Below, in pieces: positions 34,512 to 42,886 of a DNA stretch of 64,000 bases. The stretch spans positions 124,001 through 188,000 of the forward strand of contig CAVREG010000005.1 of NCBI GenBank assembly GCA_963720075.1, read 5' to 3'. A program made the position numbers and the translations under genes. The stretch's first letter is position 1. Every line of letters begins with the position of its first letter. The stretch is from PALSA-188 sp963720075 (GTDB lineage: Bacteria > Acidobacteriota > Terriglobia > Terriglobales > Acidobacteriaceae). The notes under the pieces were generated by a model. It saw only the letters and a program-made list of their open reading frames with translations. It ran no database searches and was not told the origin of the DNA.

Positions 34512-35633
34512 ATGAGAAATTGGTCCATCTCGGCAGGCCGCATTTTCGGTGTGGAAATCCGCATTCATCTCAGCTTCGTTTTTCTTCTTATCTTTGTGGT
34601 TTTGACTGAGTCGGCTCCTCCGAACACCGTGAATCCGGGACGAAGTTTCGCCCTCGTTGGCATAATTTTCGCTTGCGTGATCTTGCACGAATTAGGACAC
34701 GCCATTGTCGCAAAACGCGAAGGAATCCAGGCCAAGGCGATTATTTTGCTGCCCATCGGCGGGGTGACGTTGCTTGATGAAACCCAGCAAGCCCCCGATC
34801 CGAAATCCCAAATATGGAAAAGAGACATTCGTATTGCGTTGGCGGGTCCGGCGGTGAATCTAGCCCTCGGCGCACTTGCCGCCGGCGTTTTTTATCTCGT
34901 ATCTCCTGAAATTAATTTGTGGGCGCGACCCTACGTGCATTCGAGCAATCTTGCACGCAGCCTGGTTTGGTCCAATGTTTTGCTGGCTGCATTTAATCTG
35001 CTGCCGGCTTATCCAATGGACGGTGGGCGCGTGCTGCGCGCTCTGTTTGCCCGTCGCATGGATTCAGTCAGCGCCACCAAGCGGGCCGTCACTATTGGCC
35101 AGGCCTTCGCTACGCTGTTCATGCTGACCGGTATGCTTTGGAACATCTGGATGACCCTAATCGGCTTCTTCCTGTTCCTGGCTGCGCAACTGGAAGAACG
35201 GTCGGCAGTCTTTCAGTCGGTTCTCGAAACGGTGCGTCTGGAAGACATTATGCTCACCGATTTTGCGACATTGTCACCGGCAGATACTCTTGAAGATGCG
35301 CTCGAAAAGGCGGTTCATTCCCTTCAGGATGATTTCCCGGTGATCCGCGGCAGCGATATGGTGGGGGTGATTTCGCGACAAAAAATTTTGCAAGTTCTGC
35401 GCGTGGAAGGCAACGGCTACGTGCAGGCGGTAATGAATCGCATTTTCGAGGTCGCGCAGAAGAAGGAATCGCTGGCCTCAGCGTTTCGAAAGCTAACCGC
35501 CCGCAACCTCAGCATCATTCCTATCGTCGAAGATCAGCGACTGGTAGGAATTGTCACCCTGCAAAATCTTATGCACTCCATGGCTTTGCTGGCGGAAAGC
35601 CGTAAATTGCGCAAAGCCGCGCTGAATTCCTGA
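34512..35633 (+). CDS. Site-2 protease (M50) with CBS pair
   Basis: 373 residues. The N-terminal hydrophobic segment (HLSFVFLLIFVVLTES) precedes the zinc motif HELGH at 59-63. A second metal/active-site motif, NLLPAYPMDGGRVLRALFARR, follows after two further membrane segments. The C-terminal part (about 240-365) holds two CBS domains (LEDIMLTDFATLSPADTLEDAL and YVQAVMNRIFEVAQKKESLASAF). This is an intramembrane metalloprotease of the Rip/SpoIVFB-like group; CBS domains may sense nucleotides. No obvious substrate (anti-sigma factor) is adjacent. Confidence 0.92.
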   Translation: MRNWSISAGRIFGVEIRIHLSFVFLLIFVVLTESAPPNTVNPGRSFALVGIIFACVILHELGHAIVAKREGIQAKAIILLPIGGVTLLDETQQAPDPKSQIWKRDIRIALAGPAVNLALGALAAGVFYLVSPEINLWARPYVHSSNLARSLVWSNVLLAAFNLLPAYPMDGGRVLRALFARRMDSVSATKRAVTIGQAFATLFMLTGMLWNIWMTLIGFFLFLAAQLEERSAVFQSVLETVRLEDIMLTDFATLSPADTLEDALEKAVHSLQDDFPVIRGSDMVGVISRQKILQVLRVEGNGYVQAVMNRIFEVAQKKESLASAFRKLTARNLSIIPIVEDQRLVGIVTLQNLMHSMALLAESRKLRKAALNS

Positions 35634-35790
35634 CGGACCAGGAAGAAAACCCAGAGCTAAATATTGAAGCTAGGTCATCCCAAAGCTCGGCGTACTTCAG
35701 TCGAGGGAGGGATCTCGCGCGGGGCGGCAGGCTCCATCGAATATTACACTCTGCGCCCTTGCATAAATGTCTTCTTGCATAACCTGGGGC

Positions 35791-35817
35791 ACGGCGTGGG
35801 GTCAACCCCAACGCCGT
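35791..35817. terminator. Hairpin between convergent genes
   Basis: ACGGCGTGGGG-TCAA-CCCCAACGCCGT forms a strong GC-rich stem (one bulge) immediately after the stop of the beta-barrel gene and 158 nt beyond the M50 gene. There is no U-run on either side, so it may act as a Rho-dependent or roadblock-type end, or protect mRNA ends. Confidence 0.45.
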
Positions 35818-36464
35818 CAGAAAGAAATTACCAGCCCAGCCGCCGCTTCCGCCAAATGTCCCCTGCCCCCGGTAAACAGGGTTGGATTCTTAAAGCTCGG
35901 CGCTTTGTAGAAAAGCCCGCGATACTGGAACCGAAGCGCTACATGAGGCACAAGATCAGATCCTTTGAAGCCCCGAATGTTGGAAAGAATGCGGTAATCC
36001 AAGCCCCCCCCATAGAGGACGGCAAATTCAGTCTGCTTCACGGAGGGTATCGGCACTTGAATCGTATTGATAGATGTGTTGAAAGGGTTGAACATTAGCG
36101 CTCCCCCGCCCACGAAAACAAACGGCTCGAACCTTTTAGTTTCAATGGGACTGAAAACGTACGCTCCACTGAATTCTGTGACGTTGGATTGAATCCGAAA
36201 AACATTTGCCGTCGTATAAATTTGCGAGTCGTTGCCATGAGCGTAATTGGCTTCAATGGAATGCTTCGCATTGAATCGCCATCGCGCCGTTGCCAGGAAT
36301 GTCCCGGACTTGGTCGGGCTTTGCACGATACCGTTTCCGCTGGTTTGCTTGGCCAACACTCCTGCGAAGTTTAAACTTACATCAAGGCGCCCGCCCTCCT
36401 GGCCAAAACCGGTCGAGACTGTTAAAACCAGTGCGGCAACCGTCAAACCAACTTTCTTGAACAT
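35817..36464 (-). CDS. Outer-membrane beta-barrel protein
   Basis: 215 residues. Signal peptide ending STGFGQ, then alternating strands characteristic of a small barrel: SGTFLATARWRFNAKHSIEANYAHGN, VTEFSGAYVFSPIETKRFEPFVFVGGGALMFNP and a C-terminus ending in Phe (AAGLVISF), the usual recognition signal for the barrel-assembly machinery. Resembles small OmpA/opacity-type barrels. The ligand is not evident. Single gene. Confidence 0.75.
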   Translation of the reverse strand: MFKKVGLTVAALVLTVSTGFGQEGGRLDVSLNFAGVLAKQTSGNGIVQSPTKSGTFLATARWRFNAKHSIEANYAHGNDSQIYTTANVFRIQSNVTEFSGAYVFSPIETKRFEPFVFVGGGALMFNPFNTSINTIQVPIPSVKQTEFAVLYGGGLDYRILSNIRGFKGSDLVPHVALRFQYRGLFYKAPSFKNPTLFTGGRGHLAEAAAGLVISF

Positions 36465-36523
36465 CTATCTCCTTATCTCTATTCGACTCCGCAATATTGA
36501 GACGGAGTGTCGCGATGCTGCTA

Positions 36524-38122
36524 CTAAAGTTGGATGGCCTTCGCCTCGTGTACTGCCGGAATTTTTTTGAGTTCCAGAAGAACTGCTTGAGTGACCGGAC
36601 TGTCCACGTGGACGACTGCGATAGCTTCGGCCGGAGTGTTTGGCTTCAGATCGGCAGTCCGGCGCCCAAGCGAGAAATTGGCGATGTTGATATTGTGCGC
36701 GCCCAGTACCGTACCCACTTTGCCGATCACTCCGGGCACGTCCTGATTCCGCATGTAGATTAAATTCGGCTCCAACGGAGCTTCCACATCAATTCCGTCC
36801 ACGTGCAATAGCCGCGGTTTGTTTTCTCTAAGAACAGCGCCCTTGACAACATGTTCCTCGTCTTTCGCGTCAATTTGGATGGAAAGCACGCTGCCTGCGC
36901 CTCCCTTGGAAGCCTTGGGTTTGAGTGTTTCTTCAACCCGCAATCCCCGCGATGCAGCTATAGTCGCAGCATTCACCAGATTCGCCTTCTCTTCGAGCGT
37001 GTCATTTAGGATTCCCTTGATGGCGGCATTGCGAATCAGTTCCGTCTTCCACTCCGCAATGTGTCCGCTATAACTCAGTGAAATCTTTTCCATGGCGCCG
37101 GTACTGATCTGCGCCAGGAAGGAACCTAACCGCTCGGCAAGGGCGATGTAAGGTTGCAACTCCTGATATTCTTCGTGCGAAACGGATGGAACGTTCACAG
37201 CATTTTGAATCACTCCATGCTTTAGATATTCTTTGACCTGCATGGCAATCTGCTGGCCGACCGCTTCTTGGGCTTCGTGAGTTGATCCGCCAATGTGCGG
37301 CGTGAGAATCACGTTATCCATAGACGTGAAGGCAGAATTCTTGAGCGGTTCTTCCGCAAAAACATCCAATGCTGCGGCGGCTACATGACCTTGCTTCAAT
37401 GCCTCGGCAAGATCTGGCTCCCGAACCAGCTCTCCTCGGGCGCAGTTCACGATCCGCACGCCGCGCTTCATTTTCTTGATGGAATCGGCATTTATCATTC
37501 CGGTAGTCTGCGGGGTTAGACCGACGTGAAGGGTCAGATAGTCGGCGGAGGCGTAGAGTTCGTCCAAAGTCGCGATGCGAACAGAATTCTCTTTCGCAAC
37601 CGCGGCAGAGACGTACGGATCGTGCCCCATTACCTCCATCCCAAAGACTCGCGCCCGCTTTGCCACTTCCATCCCGATCTTTCCCAAGCCAACAATTCCG
37701 ATTGTTTTTCCGCGCAACTCTGAGCCTTGCAGGGATTTCTTCTCCCATTTTCCGGCGTGCATCAATTCATTGGCCCGGCAGGTAAAGCGGGCCATCGCGA
37801 GCATGACGCCAATTGTGTATTCAGCGACTGCCACGGCATTGGCGCCGGGCGTATTCATCACCGCAATGCCTTTGCGTGTCGCCGCTTCCAGTTCAATGTT
37901 GTCAACGCCAACGCCGGCACGCCCAACCACCCGGAGCTTGTGAGCATTAACCAGTAAAGCCGCATCAACTTGCACCGCCGAACGCACGATGAGAGCATCG
38001 GCGGACTCAAGCTGCGCCGCCAGATTTCCGTCCAGCTGCTCAGGGGTGATCACAGTCCAATCAGGCTCCCGCAAAAGATTTACAGCGGAGGCTGACATTT
38101 TTTCAGCAACGACAATTTTCAT
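36524..38122 (-). CDS. serA: D-3-phosphoglycerate dehydrogenase
   Basis: 532 residues, the long form of SerA with an intervening domain and C-terminal ACT domain. NAD-binding GKTIGIVGLGKIGMEVAKRARVFGM; substrate and catalytic segments RAGVGVDNIELEAATRKGIAVMNTPGAN, VNCARGELVREPDLAEAL and LTPHIGGSTHEAQEAV (catalytic His). The ACT domain ends NIANFSLGRRTADLKPNTPAEAIAVVHVD, usually the serine-feedback site. It catalyses the first step of serine synthesis. AAGGA precedes the ATG. The class V aminotransferase gene upstream on the same strand is a likely pathway partner. Confidence 0.96.
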   Translation of the reverse strand: MKIVVAEKMSASAVNLLREPDWTVITPEQLDGNLAAQLESADALIVRSAVQVDAALLVNAHKLRVVGRAGVGVDNIELEAATRKGIAVMNTPGANAVAVAEYTIGVMLAMARFTCRANELMHAGKWEKKSLQGSELRGKTIGIVGLGKIGMEVAKRARVFGMEVMGHDPYVSAAVAKENSVRIATLDELYASADYLTLHVGLTPQTTGMINADSIKKMKRGVRIVNCARGELVREPDLAEALKQGHVAAAALDVFAEEPLKNSAFTSMDNVILTPHIGGSTHEAQEAVGQQIAMQVKEYLKHGVIQNAVNVPSVSHEEYQELQPYIALAERLGSFLAQISTGAMEKISLSYSGHIAEWKTELIRNAAIKGILNDTLEEKANLVNAATIAASRGLRVEETLKPKASKGGAGSVLSIQIDAKDEEHVVKGAVLRENKPRLLHVDGIDVEAPLEPNLIYMRNQDVPGVIGKVGTVLGAHNINIANFSLGRRTADLKPNTPAEAIAVVHVDSPVTQAVLLELKKIPAVHEAKAIQL

Positions 38123-38473
38123 ACTGGATGAGTTCCTTTATCTCAATAGTTAACTCGTAGTTGTGACTTGCCAATGTCGCACAGAGACGGGGCAGGATGC
38201 CAAACCTTACAAGAAAGTGACACACCCCTGACACCGGTTTCAAGTGGACCTTTTAAGCTTTTCTCTCGGAGCAATTGCGGCCATCACTCTCAAATTTGGA
38301 GAATATTTACGAAACTCGCTCCTGTTCTTTGATCATGCTTTCTGTAGTCGATCGCGGGTACGGATCCAAATATGCCTCCAAAAACCCGTGAAATGGGTGC
38401 CGGAGCTGTCGCGAATATATCGGCACCGGTGCCCGGCTGTGCCACCGGCCTGCGGCGCAGTGATGGGGAGAGC
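38123..38473. other. Intergenic region upstream of serA
   Basis: 351 bases between the serA start and the stop of the secreted-protein gene, both minus strand. No convincing reading frame or RNA element is seen; it must hold the serA promoter if serA is not read through. Confidence 0.5.
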
Positions 38474-39610
38474 TCACTGCTTGCGCGCCCCTCCAAACAC
38501 CTGGTTCGGATCCTGTTGCACCTGGGTATATCCCACAGGTATATCGAAAAGATATTTATCTATAGGCGCGCTGGAGTACTCGGTTACCTCGGTCTGCATC
38601 TCCATGAGGGAACCACTGGCCGATGAGGATTGCTGCGAAGAGTCGGTTGGTTGGGCTTCCGCATCCTGCGCGGGCTTCTTCTTTTTTCTCCCAAAACCTC
38701 CAAATACGCTACCCATTCCCTTGCTGATTGCGTCCTTAGTGCTAGTCGGAACTGACCCTTGATCGTCCGTTGGCTGTTGCGGAGGGGGCTGACTCGGCTG
38801 CGAGGTTGAGGCTTGATCTTGAGGAACTCCGGTAGCAGCCAATCCGAAACTGATGTTTTGCAATAGTGGCATTCCTTTGACGGTCGCCAGATTTTTTTGA
38901 AATTCCTGCATCGCCGGCCCCATCTGCGGATTCATCCCGATCATCCCTCCCATTGTGCCGGGGAGCCAGTCAAGTTGCTTCGCCATGCGCACGTAGAACT
39001 GTCTCATCTCGTCATACCCAGGAATGTTTGGCGCGATCCAGGCGTCCGAGTTCATTGTTATGGATGCGCTCTGCGCCTTCTGTTGAACCTTCGGGTCGGT
39101 GGACTCCATCAGCATTTCGATCTGCCACTTCACTTCCTTCGTTGGCAGGTCCAGGATCGTGCGCGTTGCGCCGGTTTCTTCGCTGTGAACCTTTGGCGTG
39201 ATCTTAATGTTGGCAGCTTCTGGGTGTTTGGCGACTGCCTGCTCCTGCGCCTGTTTCGCTTGCTCCTGCGCTCTCTGGATGGCAGCCTTAAATTCGTCGA
39301 AGGTCATGGTGGAATAGGCTTTTTTGTTTGTGTCAATACTGATGAAGCGCTTGCCATCCAGATCAATGATCTGGACAGTTCCGTCGGAGTGTTCCGAGCG
39401 CATTCGATTGCCTTTCACCATGGTCGTAGTCAGCTGGGGTTCATTGATTTGACGCGCGCTCTTGCTGAAGACGCCCAGCGTTTTGGTCATCGTCATCAGG
39501 CTGCCGCCAGTCATCTTGCTCGATTGGGTGTATTTGAAATCAGCCTTTGAAACTCCAGCAACAACCAGTAAGATCGAAAACACCAGTCCCATATTTCTGC
39601 AAATACGCAT
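38474..39610 (-). CDS. Secreted hypothetical protein (DUF4412-like N-term)
   Basis: 378 residues from the ATG at 39610, preceded by GGAGGAG. Signal peptide (MGLVFSILLVVAGVSKA), then a beta-rich domain with MVKGNRMRSEHSDGTVQIIDLDGKRFISIDTNKKAYSTMTF, which resembles the periplasmic DUF4412-type fold binding a small ligand. A Gln/Ala-rich helix follows (RAQEQAKQAQEQAVA), and a Pro/Gln/Ser-rich linker near 270-330. The C-terminus returns to beta structure (YLFDIPVGYTQVQQDPNQVFGG). It lies between the aminotransferase gene and serA on the same strand; functional connection unknown. Confidence 0.65.
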   Translation of the reverse strand: MRICRNMGLVFSILLVVAGVSKADFKYTQSSKMTGGSLMTMTKTLGVFSKSARQINEPQLTTTMVKGNRMRSEHSDGTVQIIDLDGKRFISIDTNKKAYSTMTFDEFKAAIQRAQEQAKQAQEQAVAKHPEAANIKITPKVHSEETGATRTILDLPTKEVKWQIEMLMESTDPKVQQKAQSASITMNSDAWIAPNIPGYDEMRQFYVRMAKQLDWLPGTMGGMIGMNPQMGPAMQEFQKNLATVKGMPLLQNISFGLAATGVPQDQASTSQPSQPPPQQPTDDQGSVPTSTKDAISKGMGSVFGGFGRKKKKPAQDAEAQPTDSSQQSSSASGSLMEMQTEVTEYSSAPIDKYLFDIPVGYTQVQQDPNQVFGGARKQ

Positions 39611-39659
39611 GGCTCCTCCATGAGGCTGCACTTTTTAGAAAAAATCTATATGTTTTTTC

Positions 39660-40862
39660 CTACCGGGTTGCTCCCGCTTCAACTTTTGCGTTCTCATCCA
39701 AGCTGCGGGCAAAAACTTCCTGCGCAGCGCGGACCGAGGTTCCATACCGAACCGATTTGCCAGTGACGCTGGCCAGCACATGTTCAAGCGCAGCGAGAAT
39801 TCCAACCGTGTCGAGATAATCGTAGTAACCAATGTGAGCGATGCGGAACAGCTTCCCTTTCATATCGCCCTGTCCGTTGGCAACGACCGCAGAAAAAGAT
39901 TCCCTGAATGCCTTTACGATGGCACTTGAATCCACACCGGCAGGAGGGTCAATCGCCGTAAGCGCGGCCCCTGGAGCGGACGTGAACAGCTTTAACCCGA
40001 GTGCCTTGGCGCCGGCACGAGTCATTTCCGCGGCAAGCTCCGCATTGTCGATGAGTGCCTTTCGTCCGGCCACCAGGTCGCCTTCTCCCATCTGCCGGAT
40101 GAAATCCAATGCCGCCCCCAAAGCCGCAAAGAGAGACGTCGCCGGGGTGTATGAAGACTCACCTTTGGCGGCAGCCTTGCGCTCCTTGCGGAAGTCGAAG
40201 TAGTAGCGAGGATTTTTCGCCGTCTCCATGCGCTTCCAGGCGCGCTCGCCAACGGCGCAGTATGCCAGCCCCGGCGGAATCATGAGCGCTTTTTGTGAGC
40301 CGCCGATGATTACGTCAATGCCCCAGCCGTCCACATCGAAGTGAGTTGTGCCTAGACCCGTAATGGCATCAACGACCAGGAGTGTGTCTCCGCCGCTATC
40401 GCGCACCAGCTTGGCGATGCCTTTGATATCGTGGCGCGCGCCTGTAGAACTCTCGGTTGCCTGAACGTACACTGCGCGGACATCCGGCGACAGCTTCTGC
40501 CGGATTTGATCCAGCGAAAACGTATCGCCATAGGGCACGCTGATGACTTCCACGTTGCATCCGAAAGCCTTGGCCAGATCGCGCCAGCGCTCGCCGAATT
40601 TGCCGGCAGTTAACACGAGAACCTTATCGCCGGGAGAAGTCAGGTTTGAAACTGAGCCTTCCATCACCCCCGTTCCGGAGCACGCCAATATGAGCACGTC
40701 GTTATTGGTTCCAATAAACTCTTTCATATCGGCCAACACGCGCGTGTACAGCGCCCGGAAGTCGGCGGTGCGGTGATGCATGGTGAATGAAGCCATCGCA
40801 GTCTGCGCGGCAGGCAGCAAAGGTGTCGGGCCAGGGGTAAAAAGGCGATTCTTCAGCAGCAT
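39660..40862 (-). CDS. Class V aminotransferase, probable serine-pathway enzyme
   Basis: 400-residue PLP enzyme of the alanine/serine-glyoxylate aminotransferase type. It begins LFTPGPTPLLPAAQTAMASFTMHHRTADF. VDGWGIDVIIGGSQKALMIPPG carries the PLP Lys (SQKAL). AACSGTGVMEGSV-type loop (LACSGTGVMEGS) binds cofactor. Because serA follows on the same strand and no serC is seen, it may act as phosphoserine aminotransferase in place of SerC; serine-glyoxylate or alanine-glyoxylate activity is the other option. AAGGGAACT precedes the ATG. Confidence 0.88.
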   Translation of the reverse strand: MLLKNRLFTPGPTPLLPAAQTAMASFTMHHRTADFRALYTRVLADMKEFIGTNNDVLILACSGTGVMEGSVSNLTSPGDKVLVLTAGKFGERWRDLAKAFGCNVEVISVPYGDTFSLDQIRQKLSPDVRAVYVQATESSTGARHDIKGIAKLVRDSGGDTLLVVDAITGLGTTHFDVDGWGIDVIIGGSQKALMIPPGLAYCAVGERAWKRMETAKNPRYYFDFRKERKAAAKGESSYTPATSLFAALGAALDFIRQMGEGDLVAGRKALIDNAELAAEMTRAGAKALGLKLFTSAPGAALTAIDPPAGVDSSAIVKAFRESFSAVVANGQGDMKGKLFRIAHIGYYDYLDTVGILAALEHVLASVTGKSVRYGTSVRAAQEVFARSLDENAKVEAGATR

Positions 40863-40963
40863 TTTAGGAGTTCCCTTTCAGAGAAGATGCCTTCTAGTTT
40901 ATCCCGGAAATCCCTTCTTGTGGATTGGTTTCTAGCATGGCTGCGGTGAGGCGTGGTTGCCGC

Positions 40964-40969
40964 TATAAT
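40964..40969 (+). promoter_or_regulatory. -10 TATAAT just upstream of yqeY (leaderless candidate)
   Basis: Perfect TATAAT followed by seven bases (TCCGTCC) and the ATG at 40977. Transcription would begin at or beside the start codon. No Shine-Dalgarno precedes that ATG. Confidence 0.5.
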
Positions 40970-40976
40970 TCCGTCC

Positions 40977-41432
40977 ATGAGCTTAAGCGAACAAATTCAG
41001 AAGGACATTACTGATGCCATGAAGGCTCGCGATGAGCTGCGTCTCTCGACATTGCGCATGGTTAAGAGCGCCCTAAAGAATCGCGAAATTGAAAAAATGG
41101 CGCCGCTCGATGAAAAGGAAGCGCAGCAAATACTGAGCACTTTGATCAAGCAGCGCAAAGAATCGGTCGAGCAATTCTCGAAAGGCGGACGCCAAGAACT
41201 AGCTGACAAAGAAACCGCTGAAATCGCGATTATCGAAGCCTATATGCCGAAGTCCGCTGGCGAGGATCAAATTGTCGCTGGAGTGAAAGCGGTGATCGCT
41301 GAGATGGGGACCCCCACGATCAAAGACATGGGGACGGTGATGAAAAATGTGATGGCACGCTTCTCGGGCGCGGGCATTCGCGTGGACGGCAAGCAGGTCA
41401 GCGAAGCGGTAAGGCGCGAACTGGGCGGCTGA
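40977..41432 (+). CDS. GatB/YqeY domain protein
   Basis: 151 residues from the ATG at 40977; an upstream in-frame GTG (40953) adds eight residues but overlaps the -10 box. The YqeY-type helical domain runs over the whole length: LSEQIQKDITDAMKARDELRLSTLRMVKSALKNREIE, MAPLDEKEAQQILSTLIKQRKESVEQF, and a C-terminal GatB-like tail IKDMGTVMKNVMARFSGAGIRVDGKQVSEAVRREL. Such proteins resemble the tRNA-binding tail of GatB; probable role in tRNA-dependent amidation or translation. Its stop is one base from the converging rsmI stop. Confidence 0.88.
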   Translation: MSLSEQIQKDITDAMKARDELRLSTLRMVKSALKNREIEKMAPLDEKEAQQILSTLIKQRKESVEQFSKGGRQELADKETAEIAIIEAYMPKSAGEDQIVAGVKAVIAEMGTPTIKDMGTVMKNVMARFSGAGIRVDGKQVSEAVRRELGG

Positions 41433-41433
41433 T

Positions 41434-42361
41434 TCATTTGCTTCGCTGCAGTTCGCGGTACGCCTCACTCTTCGAGATTCCGCGCTCCTTCGCGACTTTC
41501 TTAAGAGATGCCTTTTCATCCAGCTTTTCCTCGGCCATTATTTGTTCGACTCGCTTGCGGATGGTTACCACGACGCCTGCGGGAATAGCTTGTTGAGCGT
41601 CTTCAGCCCTTGCGATCAGCAAGGTAATTTCACCCTTTATTTCTTCGCGGGCGGTAAGAATATTCAAGAGCTCAGCAGCCGTTCCGCGCAAAAACTCTTC
41701 GTGAATTTTGGTTAGCTCGCGTGCAATTACAACATGCCGGTTCGCCCCTGAAACTTCTACGATGTCTTCGAGCGATTCTCTAATCCGATGCGGCGCTTCG
41801 TAAAAGACCTCAGTCTGCGAAGATGACTTGATGCCCTCCAGCATGTGTCGCCGCGCGCCACGTTTCGGCGGTAAAAATCCATGAAAGCGAAACGACTGGG
41901 TGGGTAGTCCGCTGGCCGCGATTGCAGTTAAAAATGCCGATGGGCCTGGAATGGGAATTACCGCAATGTGATGTTCGAGAGCGAGAGAGATTAACCGGAA
42001 TCCGGGATCGGAAATTCCTGGCATGCCGCCGTCCGTCACCAATGCGATTCGCGTGCCCTGTTCCAACTTCCGCACCAACTCCGCTGCCCGCGCGGATTCG
42101 TTATGCTCGTGATAGCTCGTCACACGCTGATGTGATTGCGTAATGGTTTAGCAGTTTCTGCGTATGGCGAGTATCTTCACATGCAATCAAATCTACTTCC
42201 CGAAGGACTTTCAAAGCACGCAGAGTGATGTCTTCCAGATTTCCGATCGGAGTTCCCACCACGTAAAGCGCTGGGCCGGGATTCAAAGCATGAGAACCGG
42301 CTGGCCGGGTCGCGCCTTCGCCAGGTTCGCCATCACCGCAACTGTCTTTCCTCGCATTCAT
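41434..42361 (-). pseudogene. rsmI: 16S rRNA (cytidine(1402)-2'-O)-methyltransferase, frameshifted
   Basis: Two overlapping frames together make RsmI. Frame 1 from ATG 42361: an N-terminal extension, then LYVVGTPIGNLEDITLRALK and LIACEDTRHTQKLLNHYAIT. Frame 2 continues TSYHEHNESARAAELVRKL, LVTDGGMPGISDPG, and ends ISKSEAYRELQRSK at 41434. One extra base near 42124 (within GCGTGTGACG) breaks it; removing it gives 308 residues, near the usual 280-310. SAM-dependent 2'-O-methylation of C1402 is the known role. Since both halves keep all conserved motifs, a sequencing/assembly insertion is the likeliest cause; recent loss is possible. Confidence 0.9.
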
Positions 42362-42368
42362 GGTCGCG

Positions 42369-42374
42369 AGTTTA
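42369..42374 (-). promoter_or_regulatory. -10-like TAAACT upstream of rsmI (leaderless candidate)
   Basis: TAAACT on the minus strand, seven bases (CGCGACC) before the ATG at 42361, with no Shine-Dalgarno. Same geometry as upstream of yqeY and gatB. Confidence 0.4.
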
Positions 42375-42473
42375 CCCGAAAGTGATTGGAACCCGCCTCG
42401 AAATTGACGTAGCGGACGACAGCACATAAACTCAAATGACGGGTATTGCGTTTTAATTACTCTTCCATAGCCC

Positions 42474-42857
42474 ATGCCACTTTACGAGTACGAGTGCAAA
42501 AAGTGCCACCACCGTTTCGAACGAATCCAAAAATTCTCGGACCCTTATGTGAAGAAGTGTCCGGATTGCGGCGCGGCCGTTGAGTTAGTGGTTTCCGCGC
42601 CGGCGATCCAGTTCAAGGGTGCGGGATGGTACGTAAACGACTACGCCAAGAAGCCGTCAGGGGCCTCTTCTTCCTCGAACGGAGAGTCCGGCTCAAAGTC
42701 AGACTCCGGCGCGAAAAGCGAGTCCGGTTCGAAGAGTGAGTCCGAGTCGAAAGCCGAATCGGAATCTAAATCGAAGAAGGAAGAGAAATCCAAGCAGGAT
42801 TCTTCGGGCTCCAGCAGGAAGACCGAAAAGAAAGCTTCTTCCCGCGATAAATCTTAA
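42474..42857 (+). CDS. FmdB-family zinc-ribbon protein with Ser/Lys/Glu tail
   Basis: 127 residues. The N-terminus MPLYEYECKKCHHRFERIQK with a second pair CPDCG is the FmdB zinc ribbon (Cys pairs at 8/11 and 29/32). The core ends GAGWYVNDYAKKPSG near residue 62. From about 62 to the end a low-complexity tail follows (SGSKSDSGAKSESGSK ...), almost only Ser, Lys, Glu and Gly, codons repetitive. The core is a small regulatory-type zinc ribbon of unclear role; the tail is unstructured. Divergent from rsmI. Confidence 0.88.
   Translation: MPLYEYECKKCHHRFERIQKFSDPYVKKCPDCGAAVELVVSAPAIQFKGAGWYVNDYAKKPSGASSSSNGESGSKSDSGAKSESGSKSESESKAESESKSKKEEKSKQDSSGSSRKTEKKASSRDKS
42657..42854 (+). repeat. Low-complexity coding repeat (Ser/Lys/Glu tail)
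   Basis: Imperfect repeats of the type GAGTCCGGTTCGAAGAG encode SESGSKSE-like units at the C-terminus of the FmdB-family gene. Period about 12-18 bases; slippage-prone. Confidence 0.7.
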
Positions 42858-42886
42858 GGCGTGCAGACTCCACGGTAACGGAAGTC

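Noticed and set aside
42657..42854. CRISPR-like array in the FmdB tail
   Set aside because: Repeats are short, coding and imperfect with no unique spacers; no cas genes.
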